Shown: positions 16,301 to 25,635, counted from the first letter of the stretch. The stretch: 64,000 bases of DNA from Paenibacillus pinihumi DSM 23905 = JCM 16419 (GCF_000422505.1 NZ_KE383864.1:602381-666380); one strand, 5' to 3'. Translations and numbers: made by a program. The notes: generated by a model from the letters alone, not told the origin.

Positions 16301-18289
16301 TCATTCCTCCGCCACCGGGACAATCAGACGCATCTCCTGCCACATTTCCGGATGGAGCGAGATTTCCAACGGCTCGGCTTCACTCTCCTGCTTCATCCAG
16401 CCTTCGACCCGCCAGCTGCCATCCGCATCATGCAAACGTGATGGGATAAAGGACAATGTGGAGTTGCCCGTGCGCAGTTCGACTGCCGTATGCAGATCAA
16501 GCGCCTGCTCCAGCATTTCGCGCTTGGTGGATGCGTGATAAGCCCGAAACTGGCGTGTCCATGATGCCGGAAGCCGGTTTAACGCTTCATGCGCCGGCGT
16601 ATGCTCCGGAACCTCGGTACGCAGTGTAAAATGTTTCAGCCCAACCGGATCATAGAACAGCTCTGCTGAAGGCTTATCCGCCTGCGTACGGGATGAGCGG
16701 GATTTATTCCGCCCCTTTCCTGCAGGCTCAGGCTGCACAGATGGCTGTGGCTTATCCGCATAACAGCCGATCCGCTCCAGTTTTTTCAGCAGACTGTCCA
16801 GATGCTGCACTTCTATGACAAACGCCCGGTCACCAAGACGCTCACCCAGCAGCCCCTGCAGCGGCTGTTCGGCAGCAAGCTGGTCAGCAATCCCGATGTC
16901 AGCGCAGCGCAGCAGCGTCATCTGCTCGACGGAGACACTGCCCGCTTGCCGGGACCATTGCCTAATGAGTGAAGCCACATTATCCGGAACCACATCACCT
17001 GAAGCGTCTTGCAGAAATTGCAGCAGCCCTTCTCCTGTCCAGCCCTTATTTACCGCTCCGGCAACCGCCCCCTGCGTCATCCGGTATACCGTGACAACTC
17101 CGGTCTGCGCATTCTCCGCCACTTCCTCCAGCATCCACCGGACATGGTAAGAAATATCCTGCGCGGCTATGATTTCACAATCCGGCTGGACATAAATTCT
17201 TCCCGGCTCCGTCTTTGGGCGTTCTCCCCCTCTATCAGGGGCCCTCCAGCGAAAAACAGGTGTGCCGTCCTTTAGCTTGCCCTGCTCCAGCCATCCGCAG
17301 GCCTGAAAGATCCGCAAGCAGCAATTGAGCCCCTCTGAAGCAGATGGGGACTGCTGGTCCGATGCGGGACCGCAAAGCACCACATCGGCAAGCCAGGCAG
17401 CGGCATCACTCACAGCGTACCATTTGAACGGCTTCACATAGAGCAGTGCTGCAGAAGGAAAGGCCAGCGAAGGATCGGCAGTCATGTACCGGCTGACAAA
17501 TAAAGCCGCAAGCTCAGTTTCCCTTTGCTCAGCAGACAATTCCAGCCACATCCCGCCTGTCTCCGTGTTCCATACATAACCGTTCTCTTCCTCCCGCAGC
17601 AGCCCCTGTGACAACGCCAGATCAAGCAGAAGGGCTACCGGTTTGGGGTACTCATCCCGATAGGCAAATGCCGCCGCCCAGCCTTCCAGCCCTGCTTCAT
17701 TCATCGATAATCGAGCTGCAGCCTTGCTGATCACCTTCTTGGGCAAAACTCCATTGGCATTAAACTGCATTCCGGCCGTTACCATTGTCCGCAGCCCGCC
17801 CAGGATCTGCATACTAAGCGGTGCTTGGTCCGCCCCTTCCCGGCCCTCCATCTGACGTACCTGCTCTCTGGCAAGAGGTATCGGGCAGAACGGGAACAAG
17901 GCGTGCAGCCAGGCTCCAAAGGCATCTCCCGGCAAAAAGAAAAGTTCATCCCCCCACGATTTGCGTACCGCAAACACAATACCCGCCTGTCTAAGTTCTA
18001 CCAGTCCCTGTATCAGCTCTGCGCCTGACCATCGCCCCTGAAGACGACCCAGCACGCGCAGTCTCTCCTCGTCAAAAGGAAGCGGGCCAAATTTGCGAAG
18101 CACCAGTTCCAGCAGGCCGCGCGCTCTTGCAGAAAGCTTCTCCGCCGCTCCTGCAAGTACAGTGCTGTCCAATTGGGCGCTTCGCCAGTCAAGCCGGCGG
18201 ACAGCCGCTTCCTCCCACACCGGATGGCTGTCAATCCATTCATTCAAAGCCGGTTCGCCAAAGCGCGAAGCAATTTCCGCCGTTCTCAT
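16301..18289 (-). CDS. Helicase-associated protein paired with XPB
   Basis: 662-aa protein translated from an ATGA overlap with the XPB helicase gene; AAAGGCGG precedes the ATG at 18289. It has no Walker motifs. It resembles the large helicase-associated proteins encoded beside XPB in mycobacteria and some Firmicutes. A charged low-complexity segment (about residues 540-560, GKGRNKSRSSRTQADK) splits a long N-terminal part from a C-terminal part that looks like the XPB N-terminal/damage-recognition-related region. Role: presumably a partner or regulator of the helicase in DNA repair. Not studied biochemically as far as I know. Confidence 0.75.
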   Translation of the reverse strand: MRTAEIASRFGEPALNEWIDSHPVWEEAAVRRLDWRSAQLDSTVLAGAAEKLSARARGLLELVLRKFGPLPFDEERLRVLGRLQGRWSGAELIQGLVELRQAGIVFAVRKSWGDELFFLPGDAFGAWLHALFPFCPIPLAREQVRQMEGREGADQAPLSMQILGGLRTMVTAGMQFNANGVLPKKVISKAAARLSMNEAGLEGWAAAFAYRDEYPKPVALLLDLALSQGLLREEENGYVWNTETGGMWLELSAEQRETELAALFVSRYMTADPSLAFPSAALLYVKPFKWYAVSDAAAWLADVVLCGPASDQQSPSASEGLNCCLRIFQACGWLEQGKLKDGTPVFRWRAPDRGGERPKTEPGRIYVQPDCEIIAAQDISYHVRWMLEEVAENAQTGVVTVYRMTQGAVAGAVNKGWTGEGLLQFLQDASGDVVPDNVASLIRQWSRQAGSVSVEQMTLLRCADIGIADQLAAEQPLQGLLGERLGDRAFVIEVQHLDSLLKKLERIGCYADKPQPSVQPEPAGKGRNKSRSSRTQADKPSAELFYDPVGLKHFTLRTEVPEHTPAHEALNRLPASWTRQFRAYHASTKREMLEQALDLHTAVELRTGNSTLSFIPSRLHDADGSWRVEGWMKQESEAEPLEISLHPEMWQEMRLIVPVAEE

Positions 18290-19965
18290 GTCACTACCGC
18301 CTTTCCCGATTCTGCCTCGCCGTCCCATATTTCAAGCTCATATGAATAACCCTGCTCAATCATAAACATTTGCCGCTTGAGGGCAAATTCAGTCTCCTTT
18401 GTGCCGTCTGTTACCAGGCTGTAGAAGTGCGCTTCATTGCTTCCGGCCTTGGGCCGCAATATACGTCCTGTCCGCTGCGCTTCCTCCTGTCTGGAGCCAA
18501 AACTGCCCGACACCTGAATGGCGACCGAAGCATCCGGCAGATTGACGGCAAAATTGGCCACCTTGGACACAACAAGCACCGGAAGCTTCCCTTGCCTGAA
18601 CCGCTCAAACAAAAGTTCCCTTTCATGATGTGGCGTGCTTCCGGTCAGCAGAGGCACGCCAAGCCGCAAGGACAGCTGCTCCAATTGATTCAGGTATTGC
18701 CCAATAATTAAAATCTGCTGCCCGGCATGACGCTCCATCAGTTCCATAATGACCTCAAGTTTGAGCGGATTTTCACTCGCCAGACGCTGCTTGCCCCTTG
18801 GCTCCGCCTTGTAATACCGTTCCCGGCTTGCTTCCGCAAGCGGAACGCGAATCTCCACACAAGACAAGGAGGCGATCCAGCCCTTGCTCTCAAGTGTTTT
18901 CCATGGCAGATCAAACTGCTTGGGGCCGATTAACGAGAACACATCCTCCTCGCGCCCGTCCTCGCGGACAAGCGTTGCGGTCAGTCCCATTCTCCGCGTC
19001 GTCTGAATTTCGGCCGTCATCCGGAATACCGGGGCAGGGAGCAAATGAACCTCATCGTAAATAATCAGGCCCCAGTTCCGTTCACTGAACAGCTTCATAT
19101 GCACATACTCATCTTTCTTGGCTCCGCGGTGCGTCATAATTTGATAAGTTGCAATTGTAACGGGACGCACTTCCCGCAGCTCCCCCGCATATTCCCCGAT
19201 ATCACTTTCCTTAAGAGTAGTCTTGTCCAGCAGCTCTTTCTTCCACTGCTTCACCGAGATCACATTTGACGTTAAAATCAGTGTCGCGCATTTCAGCTCG
19301 GCAAGCGCTGCCAGCCCGACGACAGTCTTCCCTGCTCCGCAAGGCAGAACCAGCACACCGCTGCCGCCCTGTACGCTGCCCTCTTTGTAAAACAATTCAA
19401 CCGCCCGCAACTGATAGTCCCTTAATGCCAGCCCCCGGGTGTCCACCTGCAACTGCTCTCCGGTATGATAGCCAGCCAAATCCAGCACCGGATAGCCGAT
19501 GCGGATCAGCTCCTGCTTGAGCCGGCCGCGATGGGCAGGACGGATTTCCCATGCGCACCCGGATACCGGAGCAATCAGGCTGTCACGAACCGCAGGCTTT
19601 TCGGCCAAATTCTCCAGCACCTTTGGATCATTCCCCACCAGCAGCATCTTTCCGTCCCGCTGCTCCAGACGCAACTGTCCGTAACGCGCAGCCCAATCCG
19701 CGATGCCTGTCTCCACCTGGAACGGCAGTTCAAAACGGTTATGCTGCTCCAGCGCATCGAGTATTTCATCTGCTGACACGCCTGCAGCCGCTGCGTTCCA
19801 TACGGACAGCGGGGTTATCCGGTACGTATGCAAATCCCCCGGCCGTTTGATCAAATCAGCAAAACGGGCAAGCTGTTCGGCCGCCTGCTCTCCTTGGGGA
19901 TGCCGCTTGTCCAGCAAGACTGTATAGTCCGGCTGTACGATTATGGCACCTGATTGGTATGTCAA
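18286..19965 (-). CDS. XPB/Rad25-type DNA helicase
   Basis: 559-aa superfamily 2 helicase of the XPB type. The N-terminal region (1-170) carries a damage-recognition-like domain; ATPase motifs follow: LRDYQLRAVE (Q-like), Walker A PCGAGKT (208-214), DEVH (304-307), GLTATLVREDGRE with the RED motif (334-336) that marks XPB proteins, and the C-terminal QRTGRILRPK motif VI. XPB is the 3'-5' translocase of eukaryotic TFIIH; bacterial forms are found in actinobacteria and some Firmicutes and have DNA-dependent ATPase and unwinding activity. The start is TTG with AAAGGA 8-9 nt upstream. It is coupled to the gene at 16301. Confidence 0.92.
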   Translation of the reverse strand: MTYQSGAIIVQPDYTVLLDKRHPQGEQAAEQLARFADLIKRPGDLHTYRITPLSVWNAAAAGVSADEILDALEQHNRFELPFQVETGIADWAARYGQLRLEQRDGKMLLVGNDPKVLENLAEKPAVRDSLIAPVSGCAWEIRPAHRGRLKQELIRIGYPVLDLAGYHTGEQLQVDTRGLALRDYQLRAVELFYKEGSVQGGSGVLVLPCGAGKTVVGLAALAELKCATLILTSNVISVKQWKKELLDKTTLKESDIGEYAGELREVRPVTIATYQIMTHRGAKKDEYVHMKLFSERNWGLIIYDEVHLLPAPVFRMTAEIQTTRRMGLTATLVREDGREEDVFSLIGPKQFDLPWKTLESKGWIASLSCVEIRVPLAEASRERYYKAEPRGKQRLASENPLKLEVIMELMERHAGQQILIIGQYLNQLEQLSLRLGVPLLTGSTPHHERELLFERFRQGKLPVLVVSKVANFAVNLPDASVAIQVSGSFGSRQEEAQRTGRILRPKAGSNEAHFYSLVTDGTKETEFALKRQMFMIEQGYSYELEIWDGEAESGKAVVT

Positions 19966-20128
19966 ATGTCTCTATCCTTTCATACGCATTCGGGCTGAAT
20001 CACTGTCCGCCGCTTTTCCTTCGTGATGAGCTGCTGTGCAGCAGAACCCTTAAAAAGCCCGTCTGCTTGTTTTTTCGTCCTTCTTATTGTGCGGATTACC
20101 CGGCCATTTTATTCCAGTTTTGCAAAGC

Positions 20129-20166
20129 AAAAAAAAAGCTGCTCCCCGCCGACACGGGAACAGCTT
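20129..20166 (-). terminator. Terminator after the CBS-domain gene
   Basis: On the minus strand AAGCTGTTCCC and GGGGAGCAGCTT arms followed by nine T. It ends the CBS-domain transcript before the XPB operon. The 342-bp gap holds this and the hairpin at 20243-20276; no clear XPB promoter was found. Confidence 0.88.
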
Positions 20167-20242
20167 CCTCTTGATATACTAGCCAGCTGCAATGGGATTC
20201 AGGCTTGCTGCTCCTGCTGCATCAATAACGCGCTGTCAACAC

Positions 20243-20276
20243 AAATCCCCTGCCTGCAGATGCAGACAGGGGATTT
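20243..20276. repeat. Long perfect hairpin after the CBS gene
   Basis: AAATCCCCTG (20243-20252) pairs with CAGGGGATTT (20267-20276), with CTGCA/TGCAG inside, leaving a 3-nt loop. There is no proper T-run, so it may be an RNA-stabilising or accessory terminator hairpin. Confidence 0.6.
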
Positions 20277-20307
20277 GCCAGTCAATTGAAACAATCGTCA
20301 AGTGAAA

Positions 20308-20745
20308 TTAATGAACAGCTGAAGGCTGGTTATCCTGCTCAGAGATATGGCTCAGCGCCTCACCCGCATTATCAGCAAAGATTTCACGGATGGCGAGGTC
20401 GCCGATTGCAACAATGCCAAGCAATTCTCCGTTCTCCACAACTGGCAGACGGCGAATCTGGCTGCTTGCCATCTTGTGTGCCGCTTCATCTACAGATGCT
20501 GATGGATCAACCGTCTCAATATCTGTGGTGATTACCTCAGCCGCCGATGTAGAGCCGGAATGCTTCTGGGCATAGCCGCGTACAACCAGATCGCGGTCCG
20601 TTACAACACCGATCAGTTTCTTGCCTTCTACGACCGGCACAAAGCCGATATCATTGTTCTTCATCATGCAAGCCAGCTCATAAATATTATCCTGCTGTGT
20701 CGCAGTGATGCAGTCTGTCGTCATAATCTCTCTTACCGTTCTCAT
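20308..20745 (-). CDS. CBS-domain protein
   Basis: 145-aa protein made of two CBS motifs (about 5-60 and 70-125) that fold into one adenosine-nucleotide binding Bateman module. Typical sequences are VREIMTTD, GFVPVVEGKKLIGVVTDRD and RRLPVVENGELLGIVAIGDLA. Such stand-alone CBS proteins sense AMP/ATP or similar ligands; the target is unknown. The ATG at 20745 has GGAGG 8 nt upstream. A perfect palindrome lies upstream at 20778-20793. It is not AcuB: it has no ACT domain. Confidence 0.85.
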   Translation of the reverse strand: MRTVREIMTTDCITATQQDNIYELACMMKNNDIGFVPVVEGKKLIGVVTDRDLVVRGYAQKHSGSTSAAEVITTDIETVDPSASVDEAAHKMASSQIRRLPVVENGELLGIVAIGDLAIREIFADNAGEALSHISEQDNQPSAVH

Positions 20746-20777
20746 TGCGCAGTCCTCCATCGTGAAGTAAATACGGT

Positions 20778-20793
20778 TATCGTACCTACGATA
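20778..20793. promoter_or_regulatory. Palindrome upstream of the CBS gene
   Basis: TATCGTA-CC-TACGATA, perfect 7-bp arms, 33 bp before the CBS start codon. It includes a TACGAT that could act as a -10 box. Candidate operator. Confidence 0.45.
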
Positions 20794-20847
20794 GATTGAC
20801 CTGCGCCCGCTTTTATCATACGAACCATTTTTTGAATATAAACGGCA

Positions 20848-22035
20848 TCAATCCGGATTGCCGGCGTAATTTTCAGCCATGCCGATCAAAAGATTGGCCG
20901 AGATCAGCATCGCATCCTCATCCAGATCGAACATTGGATGGTGATGCGGATAGTTTGCTCCCTTATCCGGATTGCCGGCACCGACGAACATAAAGCAGCC
21001 CTTGCGCTGCTGCAAATAATACGAAAAGTCCTCTCCAGCCATGATCAGGCCGGATTCCTGTACCTGCTCCTTTGGCAGGATCTCAGATCCAACACTGAAG
21101 AAACGGTCAATTTCACTCGCTTCGTTCACAACTGCCGGATAGCCTTCCCGGTAATCCAGGACGCCCTTGCCTCCATACATCGTACAGGTCTGTTCAATAA
21201 TTTCCTCCATCCGCTTGCGGATCAGCGCCCGCGTCTGGGGGTTGAAAGTCCGCACCGTGCCCCGCAAATATGCGGTTTCGGCAATCACATTCGTTGTGCT
21301 TCCCGCCTGGAAGGAGCCGACTGACAGCACGGCTGGCTCCAGCGGATTGACGTTGCGGCTGACTATTGTCTGCAACGCGCCAACTAGCGCGCTTCCGATA
21401 ATAATAGCATCAACGGTCTCGTGGGGAATACCAGCGTGTCCGCCACGGCCTGTGATTTCAATGTAAAATTCATCCGGCGCCGCCATAAACGGCCCTGCCT
21501 TGGAAGCTACTGTGCCCAGCGGCAGCGGCGTCCACAAATGAACCCCATAAATCGCATCCACATCCTCAAGGACGCCTTCTCTGATCATGGGAAGTGCTCC
21601 GCCTGGCGTTATTTCCTCTGCCGGCTGGAAGATCAGCTTCCTCGCCCCCGCAATATGGGAGCAGTTGTCCATATAATACTTGGCTACGCCAAGCAATGTC
21701 GCGGTATGGGCATCATGCCCGCAGGCGTGCATCACGCCAGGTACGGTGGAAATATAGTCTACCTGCTTCCGGTCCTGAATGGGCAGTGCATCAATATCCG
21801 CTCGCAGCGCCACGACCGGTCCCGGCTTTTCGCCTTGAATCAGGACTGTTACCCCGTGTCCGCCTACATCTGTAACCGGCTCGCAGCCCATTGCTCTAAG
21901 CTGCTCGGCGATGTAATGCGATGTTTGCTTCTCCTCATAGGAGAGCTCCGGATGACGATGAAGATGTCTTCGCCAGCCGACCATTTTGGAATAGAGGCTT
22001 TGCATGCTTCTGACATCATTAAACGGCTTGGTCAT
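20848..22035 (-). CDS. M20D-family amidohydrolase (N-acyl-amino-acid deacylase type)
   Basis: 395-aa dinuclear zinc hydrolase similar to hippurate hydrolase, IAA-amino-acid hydrolase and Bacillus YtnL/AmhX. Metal and active-site motifs: RHLHRHPELS near the start, ADIDALP, HACGHDAHTATLLG, QPAEE, HLWTPLPLG and GEDFSYY. The small dimerisation domain is inserted in the middle. Substrate unknown. The ATG at 22035 has AGGGGGGA 9 nt upstream; the frame extends to 22074 without support. The next gene downstream (CBS) starts about 100 bp later with its own candidate control site. Confidence 0.9.
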   Translation of the reverse strand: MTKPFNDVRSMQSLYSKMVGWRRHLHRHPELSYEEKQTSHYIAEQLRAMGCEPVTDVGGHGVTVLIQGEKPGPVVALRADIDALPIQDRKQVDYISTVPGVMHACGHDAHTATLLGVAKYYMDNCSHIAGARKLIFQPAEEITPGGALPMIREGVLEDVDAIYGVHLWTPLPLGTVASKAGPFMAAPDEFYIEITGRGGHAGIPHETVDAIIIGSALVGALQTIVSRNVNPLEPAVLSVGSFQAGSTTNVIAETAYLRGTVRTFNPQTRALIRKRMEEIIEQTCTMYGGKGVLDYREGYPAVVNEASEIDRFFSVGSEILPKEQVQESGLIMAGEDFSYYLQQRKGCFMFVGAGNPDKGANYPHHHPMFDLDEDAMLISANLLIGMAENYAGNPD

Positions 22036-22218
22036 CACCGCAAGTCCCCCCTTGCCATATTTACGCTCATACAAACCTTGCTTCCGGCTTTACTTAACGC
22101 CGGCAGTCGCTCTTATTTTAACAGAAGACAGTACTGAAACAAATGGGGAGTTTTCATATAGAAGGACTAATTATTCGCAAGAATGACACGTTTGGATGAA
22201 AACACAATTCCGGTAGGC

Positions 22219-22247
22219 TTGCACTGTCAAGGGAAACATACTATCAT
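22219..22247 (+). promoter_or_regulatory. Promoter of yugN-ftsW
   Basis: TTGCAC, 17 nt, TATCAT, with the likely transcript start about 35 nt before the TTG start of the YugN-like gene. Confidence 0.7.
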
Positions 22248-22287
22248 GATAAAAGAAAACGTTTTGTTATTTGGAGGGGGATTTTCC

Positions 22288-22632
22288 TTGATTATTGACA
22301 ATAGCGGTCTTAATGGAGTGACCAGCGATCTGGCCCACCTTGATGAATCGGGCGAAAAGCTTGGTTTCGTACGTTGGCAGTGGGATTACTATCGCGCTAC
22401 ATACGATTTGAAGCTGGAAGACAGTGCGAGCAAGCAGGTTTATTTTCTGCGCATCAATACACGCGCTGTAGAAGGCAAGCTGGAGCAGCCTCATGCCATT
22501 TTGAGCATTGAAGCGGTTTATATCGGACGGGCTACTTTCCCGCACGGTATGGAATACGAATCTCCGGTTCCGCAACAAATTCTGAATACAGCAACGCAAC
22601 GTTTGCAGGACCTGACAAAACTTCTTGCGTAG
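22288..22632 (+). CDS. YugN-like family protein
   Basis: 114-aa soluble protein of unknown function in the YugN-like family, seen widely in Bacilli. Recognised from the pattern G-x-V-x-WQWDYYRATYDLK followed by YFLRINTRAVEGKLE and the HPHG-like turn before the C-terminal helix. The start is the TTG at 22288, with GGAGGGGG 7-8 nt upstream; upstream codons of the open frame overlap the promoter. It is in the same transcript as ftsW, 16 bp upstream of that gene. Confidence 0.75.
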   Translation: MIIDNSGLNGVTSDLAHLDESGEKLGFVRWQWDYYRATYDLKLEDSASKQVYFLRINTRAVEGKLEQPHAILSIEAVYIGRATFPHGMEYESPVPQQILNTATQRLQDLTKLLA

Positions 22633-22648
22633 CCTGGGGGTTAACCCG

Positions 22649-23821
22649 ATGAAAAAAACGCAGGGCGCGATCCGGGGCAGACCGGATTTTCTGCTGTTGA
22701 TCCTGACGCTTCTGCTGGTCGGCTTTGGGCTGGTGATGGTGTTCAGCGCCAGCTCCAATATAGCCGTAGTCTCGGATAATTATAATCGGGACGCTTTTTA
22801 TTTTGTAAAAAGACAGCTCCTGTTTGCAACTGCAGGAACTATCGTGCTATTTATACTGATGAATTTCCACTATGAGAAATTTAAAAAGTGGTTCATTTTT
22901 TATTTTATCGGTGTCGTTTTTCTGCTTGCTATCGTGCCCTTTGTCGGGAAAGAGATAAACGGTGCTAGAAGCTGGCTCGGATTTGCAGGATTCGGAATTC
23001 AGCCGACCGAATTTGCCAAGCTCGCCATTATACTGTATCTCGGCAGACTGATTTCCAAAAAAGGCGAGAAGTTCCGTGACTTCAAAAAAGGGCTGGTTCC
23101 GGTCATCATCATTGTCGGGTTTATATGCGGTCTGATTATGCTTCAGCCGGATTTGGGATCTTGCATGATACTGGCAATGTGCGCCGGCATTATGATTGTA
23201 GCAGGCGGTTCCAACCTGAAGCACTTGTTTTTTACCGGAATTGCCCTGAGCATTATCGTTGCCTTGATGGTCGCAGTATCCCTGGCCGCAGACCCGGATT
23301 TGGTAAAATGGGGCTATAGAATCGCCCGCTTTACCTCCTTCATGAATCCTCTGGATGATATGCTCGGAACAGGCTATCATTTGAGCCACTCGCTGTTCGC
23401 GCTTGGACACGGCGGGTTTACAGGAGCCGGCTTTGGACACGGTGTTCAGAAACTGCACTATCTTCCTTATCCGTACAATGATTTTATTTTCGCCGTTATT
23501 GGAGAAGAGTTCGGATTTATCGGCAGCCTGCTCTTTCTTGTCTGTTATGTGGCCTTTATCTGGCGGGGATTGCTTGTTGCCATGCGCTGTCCGGATACTT
23601 ACGGAACAGTCGTTGGATCCGGTATTATCGGACTGATTTCGATTCAGGCCTTTATTAATATTGGCGGTGTTTCCGGTCTGATGCCGATTACAGGCGTTAC
23701 CTTGCCATTTATCAGCTACGGGGGTTCCTCCCTTCTCGTGTCTTTGGCCAGTATTGGCATTCTGCTGAGCATTTCGCGGGAAACGAACTCCAAGGAAACA
23801 GCCAATCCGCGCACCCGATAA
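22649..23821 (+). CDS. ftsW: SEDS peptidoglycan polymerase FtsW/SpoVE type
   Basis: 390-aa membrane protein with ten predicted membrane helices. FtsW polymerises lipid II glycan chains at the division septum with a partner class B PBP. Family marks: FSASSNIAV after helix 1, GARSWLGFAGFGIQPTEFAKLA, LQPDLGSCMI, and the C-terminal FINIGGVSGLMPITGVTLPFISYGGSS. The ATG at 22649 has TGGGGGT upstream. It lies near ylaN as in Bacillus (ylaN-ftsW), although here other genes separate them. It could equally serve as the sporulation paralogue SpoVE. A bidirectional terminator follows. Confidence 0.88.
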   Translation: MKKTQGAIRGRPDFLLLILTLLLVGFGLVMVFSASSNIAVVSDNYNRDAFYFVKRQLLFATAGTIVLFILMNFHYEKFKKWFIFYFIGVVFLLAIVPFVGKEINGARSWLGFAGFGIQPTEFAKLAIILYLGRLISKKGEKFRDFKKGLVPVIIIVGFICGLIMLQPDLGSCMILAMCAGIMIVAGGSNLKHLFFTGIALSIIVALMVAVSLAADPDLVKWGYRIARFTSFMNPLDDMLGTGYHLSHSLFALGHGGFTGAGFGHGVQKLHYLPYPYNDFIFAVIGEEFGFIGSLLFLVCYVAFIWRGLLVAMRCPDTYGTVVGSGIIGLISIQAFINIGGVSGLMPITGVTLPFISYGGSSLLVSLASIGILLSISRETNSKETANPRTR

Positions 23822-23833
23822 ATCATTGCACGC

Positions 23834-23882
23834 ATCAAAAAAAGCAGCCAACGTATGGAGACGCAGGGCTGCTTTTTTTGAT
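23834..23882. terminator. Bidirectional terminator between ftsW and the Asp23 gene
   Basis: ATCAAAAAAAGCAGCC and GGCTGCTTTTTTTGAT form perfect 16-bp arms around a 17-nt loop, with A-run and T-run built into the stem, so it works in both directions. Confidence 0.93.
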
Positions 23883-23973
23883 GCCGCTTGTCATCTTTCA
23901 TATGTCCCCGGCTCGTACAAAAAAACAGAACGCACCAGCTAATCAAGCTATGCGCCCTGTTGGATAAATTTCA

Positions 23974-24360
23974 TTATTTAACCCGGTTCTGCAGTTGGAG
24001 CTCTTCCTGTTCCTCATCCTTGAAGATAACGCCTTCCACCTTCACATTCACTTCTACAACATTAAGTCCCGTCATATTCTCAACGGCTTCACGGACATTG
24101 CCTTGAAGCACACGGCAAACCTCTTGAATCGGAATTCCATATTGGACAATAATTCGCAAGTCAATCGCAGCTTCAAGCTGTCCAACTTCGACCGAGACGC
24201 CTTTCTGAACATTTCGGCCGCTCAGACGCTTGGCCAAGCCTTCGGATATGCCTCCGGACATCGCAGCAATCCCCGGTGTTTCCAGAGCTGCAAGGCCGGC
24301 TATAGTAGATACAACATCATCAGAAATTCTAATCAAACCTGTATTCATGTCTTCGGTCAT
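23974..24360 (-). CDS. Asp23/Gls24 family envelope stress protein
   Basis: 128-aa member of the Asp23/Gls24 (DUF322) family, like Bacillus YloU/YqhY. These proteins are linked to cell envelope stress and fatty-acid control, but their biochemistry is not settled. Typical sequences: IRISDDVVSTIAGLAA, ETPGIAAMSGG, VQYGIPIQEVCRVLQGNV and MTGLNVVEVNVKVEGV. The C-terminus is acidic and Gln-rich. GAGGAG lies 9-10 nt before the ATG. It is a single gene, convergent with ftsW. Confidence 0.9.
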   Translation of the reverse strand: MTEDMNTGLIRISDDVVSTIAGLAALETPGIAAMSGGISEGLAKRLSGRNVQKGVSVEVGQLEAAIDLRIIVQYGIPIQEVCRVLQGNVREAVENMTGLNVVEVNVKVEGVIFKDEEQEELQLQNRVK

Positions 24361-24576
24361 TTGGCTTCACTCCTCATCTTCCATATAATTTCATTGTACT
24401 GGATGAACTGGGCGGAAGCAAATCCTATGTATATGCCGTGCCCCTGAACTGTATTCTGCCTGAATAAGTGCTATTTTTGTTAAAGCACCCTGCCTCAGGG
24501 CATAATACCAACTACTCATTCCGCAATCCTCATTGGGCGTATATTCTGAATGTAATACATAGGGGAGGTGGCTGCA

Positions 24577-25635
24577 ATGAAAAAATACGGATTTTATATC
24601 GCTTTGATTGCCAGCTTTTTACTGAGCGCCATCAGCCATTACGGCGGCTGGAGCGTAATGTGGCAATTCGGGCTCTCGGCACTGGCCATTCTGTTCGTTG
24701 CCGGCTTCCTCGGAAAAGCGACTGAAAGTGTGGCCCATTATGCCGGGCAGCGGCTGGGCGGCTTTCTGAATGCGACCTTCGGCAATGCCGCCGAGCTGAT
24801 TATTGCAATATTCCTTGTCAAAGAGGGACTGTTCGATATGGTGAAGGCCAGTCTGACAGGCGCGATCATCGGCAATCTGCTGCTTGTGCTTGGCCTTAGC
24901 GTGCTGCTGGGCGGCCTGAAGTACAAACAGCAGCATTTTAACATCCAAATCGCCGGGTATAACGCGACGCTTATGATTATGGCGGTCATTGGCCTGTTCG
25001 TTCCCGCCGTGTTCGTAAAGGCTGAACATTTCACCATCGAAAAAGATCATCTGCTAAGCTTGTCCATCGCTGGTATCCTGATTGTCTCCTATGTGCTGTG
25101 GCTGGTCTTCTCTATGGTTACCCATAAATCGCTGCTCTCTGACGAGGAGACATCAGCAGATCACGGAGAGAATCCGCCCTGGTCCAAAGGCATGTCGGTT
25201 CTGTTCCTTGTTCTCGCTACAGTTATGGTTGCGTTTGTCAGTGAATGGCTGGTAGGGACATTGCATACCTTTACGACCCGCTTCGGCCTCTCTGAACTGT
25301 TTGTGGGCGCCTTCGTAATTGCGATTATCGGCAATGCCGCGGAACATAGCGCAGCCGTCATGATGGCGATGAAGAACAAGATCGGTGCAGCAGTAGAAAT
25401 CGCCATCGGGAGCAGCCTGCAAATTGCGCTTTTCGTCGCCCCGGTACTGATTCTTGTCAGCACGCTGTTCGGAAAGACGATGGACATTTTGTTTACACCC
25501 ATCGAGCTCACCGCCATCGCAGTTTCCGTTTTTATCGCCAAGTCAATTTCTAAGGACGGAACAACGAACTGGTATGAAGGCGTGCTGCTTCTAATGGTCT
25601 ACATTATCCTGGGCATCGCTTTTTATCTGGTGTAA
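24577..25635 (+). CDS. cax: Ca2+/H+ exchanger (CaxA/ChaA type)
   Basis: 352-aa membrane antiporter of the CaCA superfamily with about eleven hydrophobic segments. The two inverted alpha-repeats are visible: FGNAAELIIAIF in the first half and IGNAAEHSAAVMMAMKN in the second, each holding the Asn/Glu cation ligands. It should export Ca2+ in exchange for protons. The ATG at 24577 has GGGGAGG 8 nt upstream. A weak promoter (TTGTTA, 18 nt, CATAAT at 24477-24506) precedes it. It is monocistronic with a terminator at 25679-25713. Confidence 0.92.
   Translation: MKKYGFYIALIASFLLSAISHYGGWSVMWQFGLSALAILFVAGFLGKATESVAHYAGQRLGGFLNATFGNAAELIIAIFLVKEGLFDMVKASLTGAIIGNLLLVLGLSVLLGGLKYKQQHFNIQIAGYNATLMIMAVIGLFVPAVFVKAEHFTIEKDHLLSLSIAGILIVSYVLWLVFSMVTHKSLLSDEETSADHGENPPWSKGMSVLFLVLATVMVAFVSEWLVGTLHTFTTRFGLSELFVGAFVIAIIGNAAEHSAAVMMAMKNKIGAAVEIAIGSSLQIALFVAPVLILVSTLFGKTMDILFTPIELTAIAVSVFIAKSISKDGTTNWYEGVLLLMVYIILGIAFYLV

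Noticed and set aside
20308-20745. CBS gene as acuB
   Set aside because: It has only the two CBS motifs and no ACT domain, and is 19 kb from acuA.
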